64,000 bases of DNA, from the NCBI GenBank assembly GCA_016722515.1, contig JADKJE010000005.1:81575-145574 (forward strand), in the 5' to 3' direction. Below are positions 45,783 to 54,848 of this stretch, in pieces; the first letter of the stretch is position 1; each line of letters begins with the position of its first letter. The notes beneath the pieces are model-generated. The model saw only the letters and a list, made by a program, of their open reading frames with translations. It ran no database searches and was not told the DNA's origin. The stretch is from Alphaproteobacteria bacterium (GTDB lineage: Bacteria > Pseudomonadota > Alphaproteobacteria > Rickettsiales > JADKJE01). The position numbers were made by a program, and so were the translations under genes.

Positions 45783-46739
45783 CTAATATCCATCTACCAC
45801 TTTATACGGCTGAGGCTTCCACGGGGTAAATCCAGCTAAATAACCAATTGCTGAAGCTAAATGCTTCGTTGCAGTAAAGGCATGGACTAATAAAAACTGG
45901 CGGACATACGGAATATGGATAAACCATACGACAATAACAAGGACAAGAGAGCCATAGCAGAGGCGAAGCAATGATTTAATGCCATAACGGCGAAGTGTTT
46001 TCAGCAGCCCTTTGCGTTTGCGGTGAACGGTACATGCGTTGGATGCAACACGTAAGTGGCGGCGGAGGATCCAGCCTAAATCAAGGCGTTCGGCAATCAC
46101 CGTTTCATGCACTTCAGCATCGTCAACCCAGCGTATCGTGGCACCCAGATCTGTAGCGCGAAAGAAAAAATCAGTATCACTTCCTCCGGTAAAACGCATA
46201 GAAGTATCAAAACGCAGTCCTAATCCCTCAGGTTTACTAACGAATAAGCGTTTATGCATCATAATATTATTAGTAGCCGCTACGTGCATGAGTGTGCCAG
46301 TGGAAAGGTGTCGGCGCTTCTTTTTTTCAAACCATAAAGGAATCGGGTGTGTGTATTCGTACCGCACAGGTCCTTGAAACGCATCAGCTTTAAAATGCAA
46401 AGATGCTTCAAGCATGTTAGAAACCCACGAAGGAGAAGCAACTTCATCATCATCGATGAAAAATACCCAGTCACTTTGATGTTCAATGCTATATTCAAGA
46501 GCATGATTACGTGCATAAGGAATCCCGCGCACAGGTTCAAAGACATAATGGATAGGTAGCAAACAGTGGTAGCTCACTTCTGTGACGATATCCCGACAGT
46601 GAGCTACCTCATCATTTTCGATCACCAGGATCGAAACATCCCATCCAGCTGGTATCGATTGATTACCCAACGAAAGAATACATTCTTTCAACATAACCGG
46701 ACGTTGGGCAGTGCATACAGCAATAAAGGCTTTTGGCAT
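45783..46739 (-). CDS. Family 2 glycosyltransferase, membrane-anchored
   Basis: A 318-residue GT2: FIAVCTAQRPVMLKECILSL at the start, VSILVIENDEVAHCRD, YVFEPVRGIPYARNHALE (a succinoglycan/EpsE-like pattern), WVFFIDDDEVASPSW (the DDD metal site), FRFTGGSDTDFFFRA-type text and EVHETVIAERL (catalytic region). Two hydrophobic helices follow near the C-terminus (LCYGSLVLVIVVWFIHIPYV). It probably transfers a sugar during exopolysaccharide or cell-envelope synthesis. It is divergent from the frameshifted glycosyltransferase at 46,837. Confidence 0.85.
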   Translation of the reverse strand: MPKAFIAVCTAQRPVMLKECILSLGNQSIPAGWDVSILVIENDEVAHCRDIVTEVSYHCLLPIHYVFEPVRGIPYARNHALEYSIEHQSDWVFFIDDDEVASPSWVSNMLEASLHFKADAFQGPVRYEYTHPIPLWFEKKKRRHLSTGTLMHVAATNNIMMHKRLFVSKPEGLGLRFDTSMRFTGGSDTDFFFRATDLGATIRWVDDAEVHETVIAERLDLGWILRRHLRVASNACTVHRKRKGLLKTLRRYGIKSLLRLCYGSLVLVIVVWFIHIPYVRQFLLVHAFTATKHLASAIGYLAGFTPWKPQPYKVVDGY

Positions 46740-46836
46740 GACTACCTATTTGAAAATTTGAAAAAAGATGGACACATGTTTATAATCACTATTATATAGG
46801 GTATACAAATCCACCTTATTCCTCAAGGGTAAAGAA

Positions 46837-47860
46837 ATGACTTATACATTCAAAAAGGTAATCTCGGCTTCTATTGTGTTGGAGTGGGATAATGCTCAGG
46901 AATTACTGGATCACGATAGTGCTTGTTTTATAGAGCGTTTGACAACTATTTTAGAAAAGAATATTAAAAACAATGTCATCGGTTCCAGTGAACTTTTCAT
47001 TGTTTATGATCCCCAAAAAATTGCATTGACGACTCTAAAGGGGTTGCTTGACCCGTTACTTGCTTCTGCGCAAACCTATCTGTCGGTGGTTTATCTTGCA
47101 GCTCCGGGGACGTCTTATTATGAAAAAAAGGCCGTGCCAGCCTTTCTTACGAAAGCAGATATTATGGTGATGGCCGATAGTGATTGTGTCTATCATGAAA
47201 ACTGGCTTGAACAGATAGTGGAGCCGTTTGCTGATCCATCTGTGGCTGTGGTGTACGGTGAAACCTTTGCCAAGCGAGGTTCTTTTTTCAGAAAATGTAA
47301 GTGCGATCTGCTGGTTTTTTCCTATCGAAAATAAGAGTGATACACGCAGCAAGCGCCAGACGTTTTATGCTAATAATTTTGCCGTACGCACCGAAGTGAT
47401 GCGTCAGCACCCGTTCGTAAGGCAAAGCGATGCGCGTATGTGGGGTGGTTATTGGATGGCTCATATAAGAAATCTTGGTTTGAATGTTGTGCATGTTGCA
47501 GCCAAAGTCGAGCATAAGCAGCTATATACTTTAAGCTACATGTTACGCCGTGCCGTTTTTATTGGTATTCATAATGATGTATGGGTCTGCGTCTGTAAAA
47601 ATCCCAGCAGGTTCTATCGTGCTAAACGGGGAGCGATGAACCTAATCAAAGGACAAATCAAATTTGCCAGACAATATAACCGTTTATGGCTAAAAGCGGG
47701 TATTCCGTGGTATTTATATATCCCTGGTTACGCATTGGGAATGGTCTTTCATATGCTTTCTTCCTTATCGCAAATAGCGGCTTCAATGGTACAGAAAACC
47801 CCAAAAGTGGAGTTGGATTACCAAGCAGTTGTTCCCGAAATAAGCGCTCTTACAGCCTAA
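46837..47860 (+). pseudogene. Glycosyltransferase gene with a frameshift
   Basis: Two overlapping frames make one protein. The first (46,837-47,334) contains TTLKGLLDPLLASAQTYLSV, MVMADSDCVYHENWLEQIVE (a D.D metal site) and VAVVYGETFAKRGSFFRK. The second continues FSENVSAICWFFPIENKSDT, YANNFAVRTEVMRQHPF and a C-terminal amphipathic region (YALGMVFHMLSSLSQIAASM). The shift lies in about 47,285-47,305, near T6 and A4 runs. Joined, it would be a ~340-residue GT2. Either the gene is inactivated or this is a sequencing indel. Confidence 0.75.
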
Positions 47861-47867
47861 TATTTCA

Positions 47868-49337
47868 TTACCATTGCGTCCGCAATGTATAGCTAAGTTT
47901 GGATGCTGACCCTGCGGCTAATGGTACGGCAAATTCGTAGAGACTATTGCCCTTATTAACAGGCTTATGGCTAGGTTTAAGGATTTGTACATTAGAACCC
48001 GAAACAGGTTCATCCACCAATACGGTGATGGCATCTTTTTTGCGGTTTTTGAGTTCTACCTGAATATCGTCTTCACGCCATTTATGCTCGTTATTTTCGC
48101 GCGTGGCCATCACTTTACGCTCGGCCACAATATCGAAAGCATTGCCAAGTTTTAATTTAAGTTCTTCATCTTTGGGGGTGTGGTCGATGGTGTCTTCACC
48201 AATAAGTTCCATGCTTTTTCCGTCTTGTTTGGAAATGCGAACCCTGCCTGCGGGGAGTGGTTTACCAAGGCCTGATTTTTCATTATTGGTAATCTGTAAA
48301 TAGACACCGACCTTATTGCCTTCCTGTGTCTTTAGCACATATTGCCGTTTAGCTGGGATATTGGTAATTGGGGTAAATAAGGCGATTTGTTTGGTGGCGT
48401 TATGGGTGATGGTTTCCGGGCGCCCTAAGGTATAGAGATGGTATTCAAAGAATGATTTTTCGGCAAATCCTGGTGGTGCAGCGGGGATGGCACCAGCATC
48501 ACGTTCCATTGCCATGGCTTTATACATGATGCGTCGTGGTTCCTGCTGGCGGTTAATATCGCCTGCCATTAATTTAATTTCGGCATTGGTAAAACTGGTG
48601 CCGGTTTGATTGAGGATACTGACCCACGGAGCAATGTCGATCATGTCCTGGCCGTCTTTGCCTTCTTTGGTAAGGGTGATGTTATAATCGGTCCACCACG
48701 TGATGCCCTGAGTTTGGTAAGCAATGACGCTATCATGATTTCCCTGTTTCTTGGTATAAATATCCCACTCTAGTGTTGGTTTAATACGTAAGCCTTCGGG
48801 TAATTCTTTAAAACTGGTGCTGGTAACATTATTGGTTGAATAAATACCATCTTTGGTTTTAAGAATGGTGGTACCAAAGTTGCTGGTGAGCAACTGGCCG
48901 CTATGGGTGCTGGTTGAATTTCCGTTATGTTGCTCAATGGTGATATCTTTTCCCAAGAAACGGTTTAACAAGGCTTCCTGACTAACTAAATCGAATAGAT
49001 AATTTTGTGAGACCACATGCGTGCCCAGCGGATCTGTTAGCGATTTAAATGTTACGGTTGTTGGATCAAGCAACGCAGCTACTCCATCAAAATCGATGCG
49101 ACTGGTTCCTGCTTTCAGTGCAAACGAATGCGTTTGGCGGACCATAGCATAACCAGGAACAGCACTGCCAATAAAAATGTTATTTTGTCCGGCAACCGGT
49201 CGGTATTGATCTGGGTTAATAGCACCGGGCTGATTACTGCTGTAAATAGTCAAGCTGACATTATCCGCATAGGCAACACTGCCTAACCCAACAATCGTAG
49301 CCATACATGCAACAAATGGTGATAAAAATTTAATCAT
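47868..49337 (-). CDS. Exported DUF4139-domain protein
   Basis: A 489-residue protein with a signal peptide (MIKFLSPFVACMATIVGLGS ... AYAD). The body is beta-rich, with TLEWDIYTKKQG, YNITLTKEGKDGQDMIDIAP, SWVSILNQTGTSFTNAEIKL and LMAGDINR, matching the DUF4139 family of exported proteins, and the tail NVQILKPSHKPVNKGNSLYEFAVPLAAGSASKLSYTL is characteristic. The family is linked to cell-envelope phenotypes but has no assigned activity. Only seven bases separate its end from the convergent broken glycosyltransferase gene. Confidence 0.82.
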   Translation of the reverse strand: MIKFLSPFVACMATIVGLGSVAYADNVSLTIYSSNQPGAINPDQYRPVAGQNNIFIGSAVPGYAMVRQTHSFALKAGTSRIDFDGVAALLDPTTVTFKSLTDPLGTHVVSQNYLFDLVSQEALLNRFLGKDITIEQHNGNSTSTHSGQLLTSNFGTTILKTKDGIYSTNNVTSTSFKELPEGLRIKPTLEWDIYTKKQGNHDSVIAYQTQGITWWTDYNITLTKEGKDGQDMIDIAPWVSILNQTGTSFTNAEIKLMAGDINRQQEPRRIMYKAMAMERDAGAIPAAPPGFAEKSFFEYHLYTLGRPETITHNATKQIALFTPITNIPAKRQYVLKTQEGNKVGVYLQITNNEKSGLGKPLPAGRVRISKQDGKSMELIGEDTIDHTPKDEELKLKLGNAFDIVAERKVMATRENNEHKWREDDIQVELKNRKKDAITVLVDEPVSGSNVQILKPSHKPVNKGNSLYEFAVPLAAGSASKLSYTLRTQW

Positions 49338-49429
49338 AATGCCCCCTTATAGATATCCATTTATTCTAGTTGATATCAGCGGAAGATTTCAAGCTTATTT
49401 GCAGTGAGCATGGAACACAATACTAACCT

Positions 49430-50068
49430 TTAATAATCAACAGGTAAGCCAGGACGTTGGTCTAATTCATCGCGGCTAAGCATCATTTTATTAACATCAA
49501 ACTCAAGAATTTGCCGATAAGGTTTTTGTTCTGGTTTTAATTTATAGGCTGCAGCATTGAGATAAAGCCCATCTCGTTGAACACGGATACCCGTGAAACC
49601 AGCGGTTTGAAGTTTATCAGCAAGGCGTTGGGCAATGAATCCTGTGCGATACTGAAGATGTTTAGCTGAAGTGTTCTGGCTGGCAGGGCCAAAAAGACAA
49701 GCCATGGGATTGGTTTGGCCCTTTTTATCCGTTAGTGCCATTCCTTCTAGCTTACCCGAAGCCAGGCTTTCTCCAACGGTCTGTAAATCATAGACTGTGA
49801 TGAATAAAAATCCCCCTGGTTCAACCACGCGAAAATATTCCTGTAATGCTTTTGGAACTTCGTAGGTAAACAAATACTCTAATGCCTGGTGGGCAACGAT
49901 GGCCTGGACGGAATCATTATTATACTGTGTAAGATGATAAAGTTTTTCAGGGTGTTTGGGATCGGCTGCAATATTTAATTCCTGCCATTGTCCTTTGGCA
50001 AGGGATGGGTGTATCTGTGCAAGTGGAAGATCGCTAAAGCCGATACGCAGTAATGTTGATTTAGTCAT
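49430..50068 (-). CDS. SAM-dependent methyltransferase-like protein
   Basis: The start at 50068 (MTKSTLLRIG) is chosen because GGAGGAAGG lies directly before it; it overlaps the glycosyltransferase gene by 8 bases. The 212-residue protein resembles Methyltransf_11-type proteins in its second half: VQAIVAHQALEYLFTYEVPK, ALQEYFRVVEPGGFLFITVY (the LkPGG.l motif) and FTGIRVQRDG. The usual glycine-rich SAM motif I is not evident; it starts instead with WQELNIAADPKHPE, where the acidic residue after the second strand lies. Similar small proteins occur beside glycan genes. Activity is unproven. Confidence 0.65.
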   Translation of the reverse strand: MTKSTLLRIGFSDLPLAQIHPSLAKGQWQELNIAADPKHPEKLYHLTQYNNDSVQAIVAHQALEYLFTYEVPKALQEYFRVVEPGGFLFITVYDLQTVGESLASGKLEGMALTDKKGQTNPMACLFGPASQNTSAKHLQYRTGFIAQRLADKLQTAGFTGIRVQRDGLYLNAAAYKLKPEQKPYRQILEFDVNKMMLSRDELDQRPGLPVDY

Positions 50069-51368
50069 GCGGCCTTCCTCCATGGGTATTGCTTAGATAC
50101 AACTGCGAAGGTGGTACAAATTGTTTGGCGATGGTTTGCGCAATCGGTGGCTGTACGTGACCTTGTGCGAGTTCACGGATTAATTGAATATGCAGCGGTA
50201 AAAGGGTATTTAAATCATAAAAATCTTCCACTGTTTTGCGAGCCATCAAGCGCATCGACTGCATGCGATCCTTATGTTCAAGTATAGCACAGACTTTATC
50301 GGCAACGTCTTCAGGTGAAAAGAAATCGGCTAATAACCCATTGACTCCATCTTCAATGACTTCTAGCACGGGTGACGTGCGTGAAGCAACAAGGGCACAT
50401 CCGGCTGCCATCGATTCAAGCATTGACCATGATAACACAAACGGAAATGTAAGATAAATATGTGCCGTTGATAGCTGGATTACCTTTAAATAATCCGGGT
50501 AGGGAAGGCTACCAAGCACGTGCAGCTTTTCAAAATCAAGATTGGCTTTTTCAAAATAGATCTGCCGATAGGTCTTATTGCCTTCAGGCTTTTTGCCATA
50601 ACTGACACCATCGGCCCCAACCATGATAATATGCGCGTTTGGACGACGCTTCTGGAGTATTTCCAACGCTTTAACGGCGGTAGGAAAACCACGATAAGGC
50701 TCAAAGTTTCGTGCTACATAGGTAATAATCTCATCGTTTTTATGTAGGGTTTTGCCATTAGGAAGGGTGTAGGTGACGTCGTTGTTTGGTTTAACAATCT
50801 GAGTATTAATTCCATCATGAAGAATCGACATTTTATAGCGAAAATAAGACGGGTGGACATTCGCTTGAAAATAAGTGGGGCTGATGCCCCAGTCGCATGA
50901 TTCCAGAGCTAATAAATTATTACAGTTTTTAACCCGGATACGTGCCATATCATCGCTGGTTAGTGGATCTTCAGGATCGAAATTACTATCGGCACCATGA
51001 GCATTATAATAAAATTCTAGATAATTAAGAAGTGGGGTATCAGGGAAAATATCTTTGACAAACATAGCTTCGCCCCAACCGGGATGAGCGCAGATAATAT
51101 CAGGCATGAAACCTTTATCTTTGAGGGCTTTGCATGCGCGCCAGACTTCCTGCCCGTATAAGATGGCTTTTTCAAGTGTGATTAAATAACGGTGCGTTTC
51201 TTTTTGTGGTTCACGGCGAACCTCGTAAAGGATTTTTTTGATTCCAGGAAGTTCGATATCCTTACGCCGCGTAATAAACACTACTTCATTTTGGGGATCC
51301 GCTGCTAATTCACAAGCAATATGCTTATATTGACCCGGCATATTTTGGTGGATAAACAACACACGCAT
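50061..51368 (-). CDS. Family 4 glycosyltransferase (GT-B)
   Basis: The 435-residue protein opens with MRVLFIHQNMPGQYKHIACE, followed by PDIICAHPGWGEAMFVKDIF and LLNYLEFYYNAHG. The C-terminal Rossmann half has ISPTYFQANVHPSY, NEIITYVARNFEPYRGFPTA-like text and the donor-binding LTFPFVLSWSMLESMAAGCA followed by VLEVIEDGVNGLLADFFSPE (the E.....E-type motif). Family 4 retaining enzymes build surface polysaccharides. It is coupled to the methyltransferase-like gene. Confidence 0.9.
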   Translation of the reverse strand: MRVLFIHQNMPGQYKHIACELAADPQNEVVFITRRKDIELPGIKKILYEVRREPQKETHRYLITLEKAILYGQEVWRACKALKDKGFMPDIICAHPGWGEAMFVKDIFPDTPLLNYLEFYYNAHGADSNFDPEDPLTSDDMARIRVKNCNNLLALESCDWGISPTYFQANVHPSYFRYKMSILHDGINTQIVKPNNDVTYTLPNGKTLHKNDEIITYVARNFEPYRGFPTAVKALEILQKRRPNAHIIMVGADGVSYGKKPEGNKTYRQIYFEKANLDFEKLHVLGSLPYPDYLKVIQLSTAHIYLTFPFVLSWSMLESMAAGCALVASRTSPVLEVIEDGVNGLLADFFSPEDVADKVCAILEHKDRMQSMRLMARKTVEDFYDLNTLLPLHIQLIRELAQGHVQPPIAQTIAKQFVPPSQLYLSNTHGGRPHD

Positions 51369-51389
51369 AGAGATGGTATCCAGTGTAAA

Positions 51390-52064
51390 TTAGAATCCCC
51401 TGTATTTTGCTTTGACCGGTAAGGTTATCGGGAAAAAGAAAGTATGGTCTTCAAAGGTTGGAAAGGTTGGATCAGTATAGGCTTGTGCTACGGAAACACG
51501 GCGTTTTTCGGGAGTCAGGCTTAAAAATTGGGGATCATCCATATTGGCTGGATTATTAGGGAAATACATGATGGTTTCAAATTTACCGACATTTTTATCA
51601 TGAATGATAAAATGAACCTGTCTAGCCCTATTTTTATAAGGTTCTGGCATCACCGTTAAAAAATCAAACCGCCCCATATTGTCGGTTACCGTAGAGCCGC
51701 CGCCGGCAAAATTAATATCGGCTTTTTCATTATTATCGTAATAGCCTTGATAATTGCCAAAGACATTGGCCTGCCACATATAGATACTGGCGCCTTCCAC
51801 CGGCGTACAGTGTTTATCCAGTAAGCGTCCAACAATACGCATGGGCGTGCCTTCCGCTAGTGTGGGTGAGCCATTTTTGCGGCGCAGATTATTGCTCTTA
51901 GGGAAGAAATCAGGAGGATCAATAGGGCTGAAGATTTGAGGGCTTTCTTTGCAGGCATAGATATTGGGATCAGGCCCACCTGCGTAGGATTGACTCCCCA
52001 GTAACACGGTGAGGCCAATAATAACCGGGCATAAAACGCGCAAAACCTTCATCATACATTCCAT
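51390..52064 (-). CDS. Exported intradiol ring-cleavage dioxygenase-like protein
   Basis: About 220 residues with a signal peptide (VLCPVIIGLTVLLGSQSYAG); starts at 52064, 52055 or 52052 are all possible. The core resembles protocatechuate/catechol 1,2-dioxygenase beta-sandwiches: GRLLDKHCTPVEGASIYMWQ, ANVFGNYQGYYD (first Tyr ligand), STVTDNMGRFDFLTVMPEPY (second Tyr) and NRARQVHFIIHD. In known enzymes the last motif is R..H.H with two iron-binding His; here the first position is Gln (QVH). So it may not bind iron in the usual way, or may be a non-catalytic surface protein. It lies next to glycan genes. Confidence 0.75.
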   Translation of the reverse strand: MECMMKVLRVLCPVIIGLTVLLGSQSYAGGPDPNIYACKESPQIFSPIDPPDFFPKSNNLRRKNGSPTLAEGTPMRIVGRLLDKHCTPVEGASIYMWQANVFGNYQGYYDNNEKADINFAGGGSTVTDNMGRFDFLTVMPEPYKNRARQVHFIIHDKNVGKFETIMYFPNNPANMDDPQFLSLTPEKRRVSVAQAYTDPTFPTFEDHTFFFPITLPVKAKYRGF

Positions 52065-52115
52065 TTTTGTCCCTACAATACCGCCAATTCTAACAGAGAG
52101 AAAGTGTTTTTTGTG

Positions 52116-52334
52116 TTAATTCCTCTGCTTATTTAATTGATGGTTCAACTTGCGTATGGCTTGTTTCTTTAAAACGTCAAGTCCCACACGTGCGTCTCCC
52201 ACAATGGAAACCTCAAGCGTGGTCTGTGGATCGATCGCGCTGACTTTTACAGCATGACCGACCTGACGCCATTCTATAAGGTAAGGACTATTGTTTAAAG
52301 GGGAATCTTTATCCATATTTTCTAAGTGAATCAC
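52116..52334 (-). CDS. Small conserved protein, DUF6898-like
   Basis: Up to 72 residues (GTG at 52334, or ATG at 52316). The segment YLIEWRQVGHAVKVSAIDPQ plus TTLEVSIVGDARVGLDVLKK and AIRKLNHQL closely follows the pattern I know for the alphaproteobacterial DUF6898 family (VKV.AiDp.TG.EV.iVGp). The function is unknown. It is predicted to be a cytoplasmic, mostly beta protein with a C-terminal helix. Confidence 0.6.
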   Translation of the reverse strand: MIHLENMDKDSPLNNSPYLIEWRQVGHAVKVSAIDPQTTLEVSIVGDARVGLDVLKKQAIRKLNHQLNKQRN

Positions 52335-52470
52335 GACAATAATAATTCTACGTAACCGGATTTTGGAGTTTCTTCGGTGTATTAGGCGTATCAGATAGAC
52401 CGAGTTAATCCAGGACGTGATGCCAATAAGGCGATGGAACTTCTCTGGTCGGTTTATTCGGCTTAACGTT

Positions 52471-52501
52471 TATGCGGCTACTACCACGTAGAAGCCGCAT
52501 A
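52471..52501. terminator. Hairpin downstream of lpxC
   Basis: TATGCGGCT (52471-52479) pairs with AGCCGCATA (52493-52501) around a 13-base loop, 13 bases past the lpxC stop. It has no good T run on the minus strand, so it may be a weak terminator or an mRNA-stabilising structure. Confidence 0.45.
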
Positions 52502-52514
52502 AGGGAGGATGACA

Positions 52515-53441
52515 TTAATTTAATCCCGTTTCAGCCATAGTATGTGAAAACGCGCTATGTGCGGCAGAATCTTCCGAGAAGCTCACCTGAGACCAGGCTG
52601 TTTCGTCACTGAAAAGGGCACGCAGCAATTTGTTGTTGAGGTCGTGTCCTGAGCGATAGGTTTTGAATGAACCTTTAACAAAACCACCAGCTAAGAAGAA
52701 ATCACCAACGCAATCTAATAACTTATGGCGGGCAAATTCATTGTCGAAGCGCAGTCCGTCTTTATTCATGATGCCTTCTTCGTTAATGACGATGGCGTTA
52801 TCCAAAGAACCGCCTTTCGCCAGTCCCATAGAGCGAAGCTGTTCTACTTCGTGGAGGAAGCCAAACGTACGGGCGCTGGAAACATCGGTTTTGAATGAAT
52901 ATTGACGCGCATCAAAGAAATATTTTTGATGACCAATAACCGGATTTTTGAAATCGATTTCAAGTTCGATTGCAAATGTATCGCTTGGCGATACAGAGGC
53001 AAATTTGCCATCTTCGATGATGTGGATTTCTTTTTTAATCTCAATAACACGACGAGGCTGAGTTTGTTTATGAATACCTGCACATTCAATCAGGAACACA
53101 AACGGTTCTGAACTGCCATCCATGATAGGTACTTCAGGCCCATCGATTTCAATCACCGCATTATCAATCTGGCAACCCCACAAAGCGGCCATTAAATGTT
53201 CAATCGTATCAACGCTAACGCCGTGTGCGTTTTGGATACGAGTCCCAAGCATAGTGTGGGTGACTAGATCGTAACGAGCAGGTACGAGCGGATGCTTATT
53301 GCCTACATCGGTGCGGTTAAAAACAATACCAGTATCTTCGGCCGCAGGGCAGAGGGTGATAACGGTTTGTACGCCGGTATGCAAACCAACGCCAACGCAA
53401 CTGACTCGATGTTTTAATGTACGCTGCTGACTGTAGAACAT
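52515..53441 (-). CDS. lpxC: UDP-3-O-acyl-N-acetylglucosamine deacetylase
   Basis: The ATG at 53441 has AAGGA nine bases before it; a GTG at 53447 is too close to that site. The 308-residue zinc enzyme commits precursors to lipid A. Motifs: VGLHTGVQTVITLCPA, LVTHTMLGTRI, TIEHLMAALWGCQIDNAVIE (first zinc His), GPEVPIMDGSSEPF, SARTFGFLHEV, LRFDNEFARHKLLDCVGDFF (second His and the Asp) and SGHDLNNKLLRAL. A functional lpxC implies a lipopolysaccharide-containing outer membrane. Confidence 0.97.
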   Translation of the reverse strand: MFYSQQRTLKHRVSCVGVGLHTGVQTVITLCPAAEDTGIVFNRTDVGNKHPLVPARYDLVTHTMLGTRIQNAHGVSVDTIEHLMAALWGCQIDNAVIEIDGPEVPIMDGSSEPFVFLIECAGIHKQTQPRRVIEIKKEIHIIEDGKFASVSPSDTFAIELEIDFKNPVIGHQKYFFDARQYSFKTDVSSARTFGFLHEVEQLRSMGLAKGGSLDNAIVINEEGIMNKDGLRFDNEFARHKLLDCVGDFFLAGGFVKGSFKTYRSGHDLNNKLLRALFSDETAWSQVSFSEDSAAHSAFSHTMAETGLN

Positions 53442-53708
53442 ATTCACTCATCCTTATAGATAGATATAGCGAGTTTAAAGCCTTATATAAAATCTGACTT
53501 ATATAAAAATAAACTCCTTTATTCTAATTTAATAAATTGGGCGGTACTATACAAATCACGCTTTGTTACATTTTGTTACAGGCCCGAAATAAGATGATTA
53601 AAGTCGCCTTAGACAGGCGTATGGAGGTGATTGTGGGTCAGTCTTGCATGTTGCAGAGCAATTCGCTAGTCTATATATTGAAAGTTGAATTTAAGCAGGT
53701 GGGGGACA

Positions 53709-54848
53709 ATGTTTAAGCGAAGTGTGATTGTGGGTTATGGAAGATCTCCATTTACTCCGGCGTTCAAAGGACAACTGGCAACAATAAGGCCTGATGACAT
53801 TCTGGCGCAGGTGATGCGAGGCCTTATTGACCGAACCGGTATTAATCAAAACGACATTGAAGATGTTATCGTTGGTTGCGCATTTCCAGAAGCGGAACAG
53901 GGATTAAATATTGCCAGGCTGGCCAGTTTTATCGCGGGTATTCCAATTCGTGCAGGCGGTGTGACTGTGAATCGTTTTTGTGGATCCTCTATGGAAGCTA
54001 TCCATATCGCAGCGGGTAAAATTGCCTGTGGTGCAGGTGATTTATTTGTGTGTGCCGGAATTGAGTCTATGACTCGGATACCGATGACGGGTTTCAATCC
54101 TTTGCCCCATCCTTCGCTTTATGAAACCTATCCTCAAGCTTACGAGGCTATGGGAGTTACGGCTGAAAATGTGGCTGATCGTTACTATATCTCTCGTAAA
54201 ACGCAGGAAGAATTTGCCGTAGCCAGCCATAAAAAAGCAGCGGCGGCATTTGAGAGCGGAAAGCTGAAGGACGAAATTATACCCATCCGTGATGGTGATC
54301 ATCTCATTGAACATGATGGATGTATCCGTCCTGAAACATCGTTGGAAGCATTGGCAAAACTAGAACCAGCTTTCTTAAAAGGCGGGATTGTCACCGCAGG
54401 AACCTCTTCACCTCTTACCGATGGTTCTGCTGCGGTTATTGTCTGTTCCGAAGAATATGCTAACCTCCATCAATTGCGAAAAATTGCCTATATCAAAAGT
54501 ATGGCAGTTTCAGGTTGCGCTCCTGAAATGATGGGAATTGGTCCCATCAGCGCTACTCATAAGGCACTGGAACGGGTGGGACTAACGATTGCCGATATGG
54601 ATATTATTGAATTGAACGAAGCGTTTGCTTCGCAATCATTGGCTGTCCTTAAAGAGTTGAAAGCGGATATGAAGCGCGTCAATTTAGATGGTGGCGCTAT
54701 TGCCGTTGGCCATCCACTCGGTGCTTCAGGAGCACGGATTACGGGTAAGGCGGCTATGTTGCTGCGGCGCATGAATAAAAAGTTTGCACTGTCAACCATG
54801 TGTATCGGCGGTGGACAAGGGATAGCAACCGTGTTGGAGGCTGTATAA
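53709..54848 (+). CDS. fadA: Acetyl-CoA C-acyltransferase (3-ketoacyl-CoA thiolase)
   Basis: I start at the ATG at 53709 (MFKRSVIVGYGRSPFTPAFK), which follows GGGGGA; a frame from 53685 has no such site. The ~379-residue thiolase has GVTVNRFCGSSMEAIHIAAG (acylated active-site Cys), AGIESMTRIPM, ELNEAFASQSLAVLKEL, VNLDGGAIAVGHPLGASGAR (active His) and the final TMCIGGGQGIATVLE (second Cys). It releases acetyl-CoA in fatty-acid beta-oxidation. Its stop overlaps the start of the next gene (TAATG). Confidence 0.95.
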   Translation: MFKRSVIVGYGRSPFTPAFKGQLATIRPDDILAQVMRGLIDRTGINQNDIEDVIVGCAFPEAEQGLNIARLASFIAGIPIRAGGVTVNRFCGSSMEAIHIAAGKIACGAGDLFVCAGIESMTRIPMTGFNPLPHPSLYETYPQAYEAMGVTAENVADRYYISRKTQEEFAVASHKKAAAAFESGKLKDEIIPIRDGDHLIEHDGCIRPETSLEALAKLEPAFLKGGIVTAGTSSPLTDGSAAVIVCSEEYANLHQLRKIAYIKSMAVSGCAPEMMGIGPISATHKALERVGLTIADMDIIELNEAFASQSLAVLKELKADMKRVNLDGGAIAVGHPLGASGARITGKAAMLLRRMNKKFALSTMCIGGGQGIATVLEAV

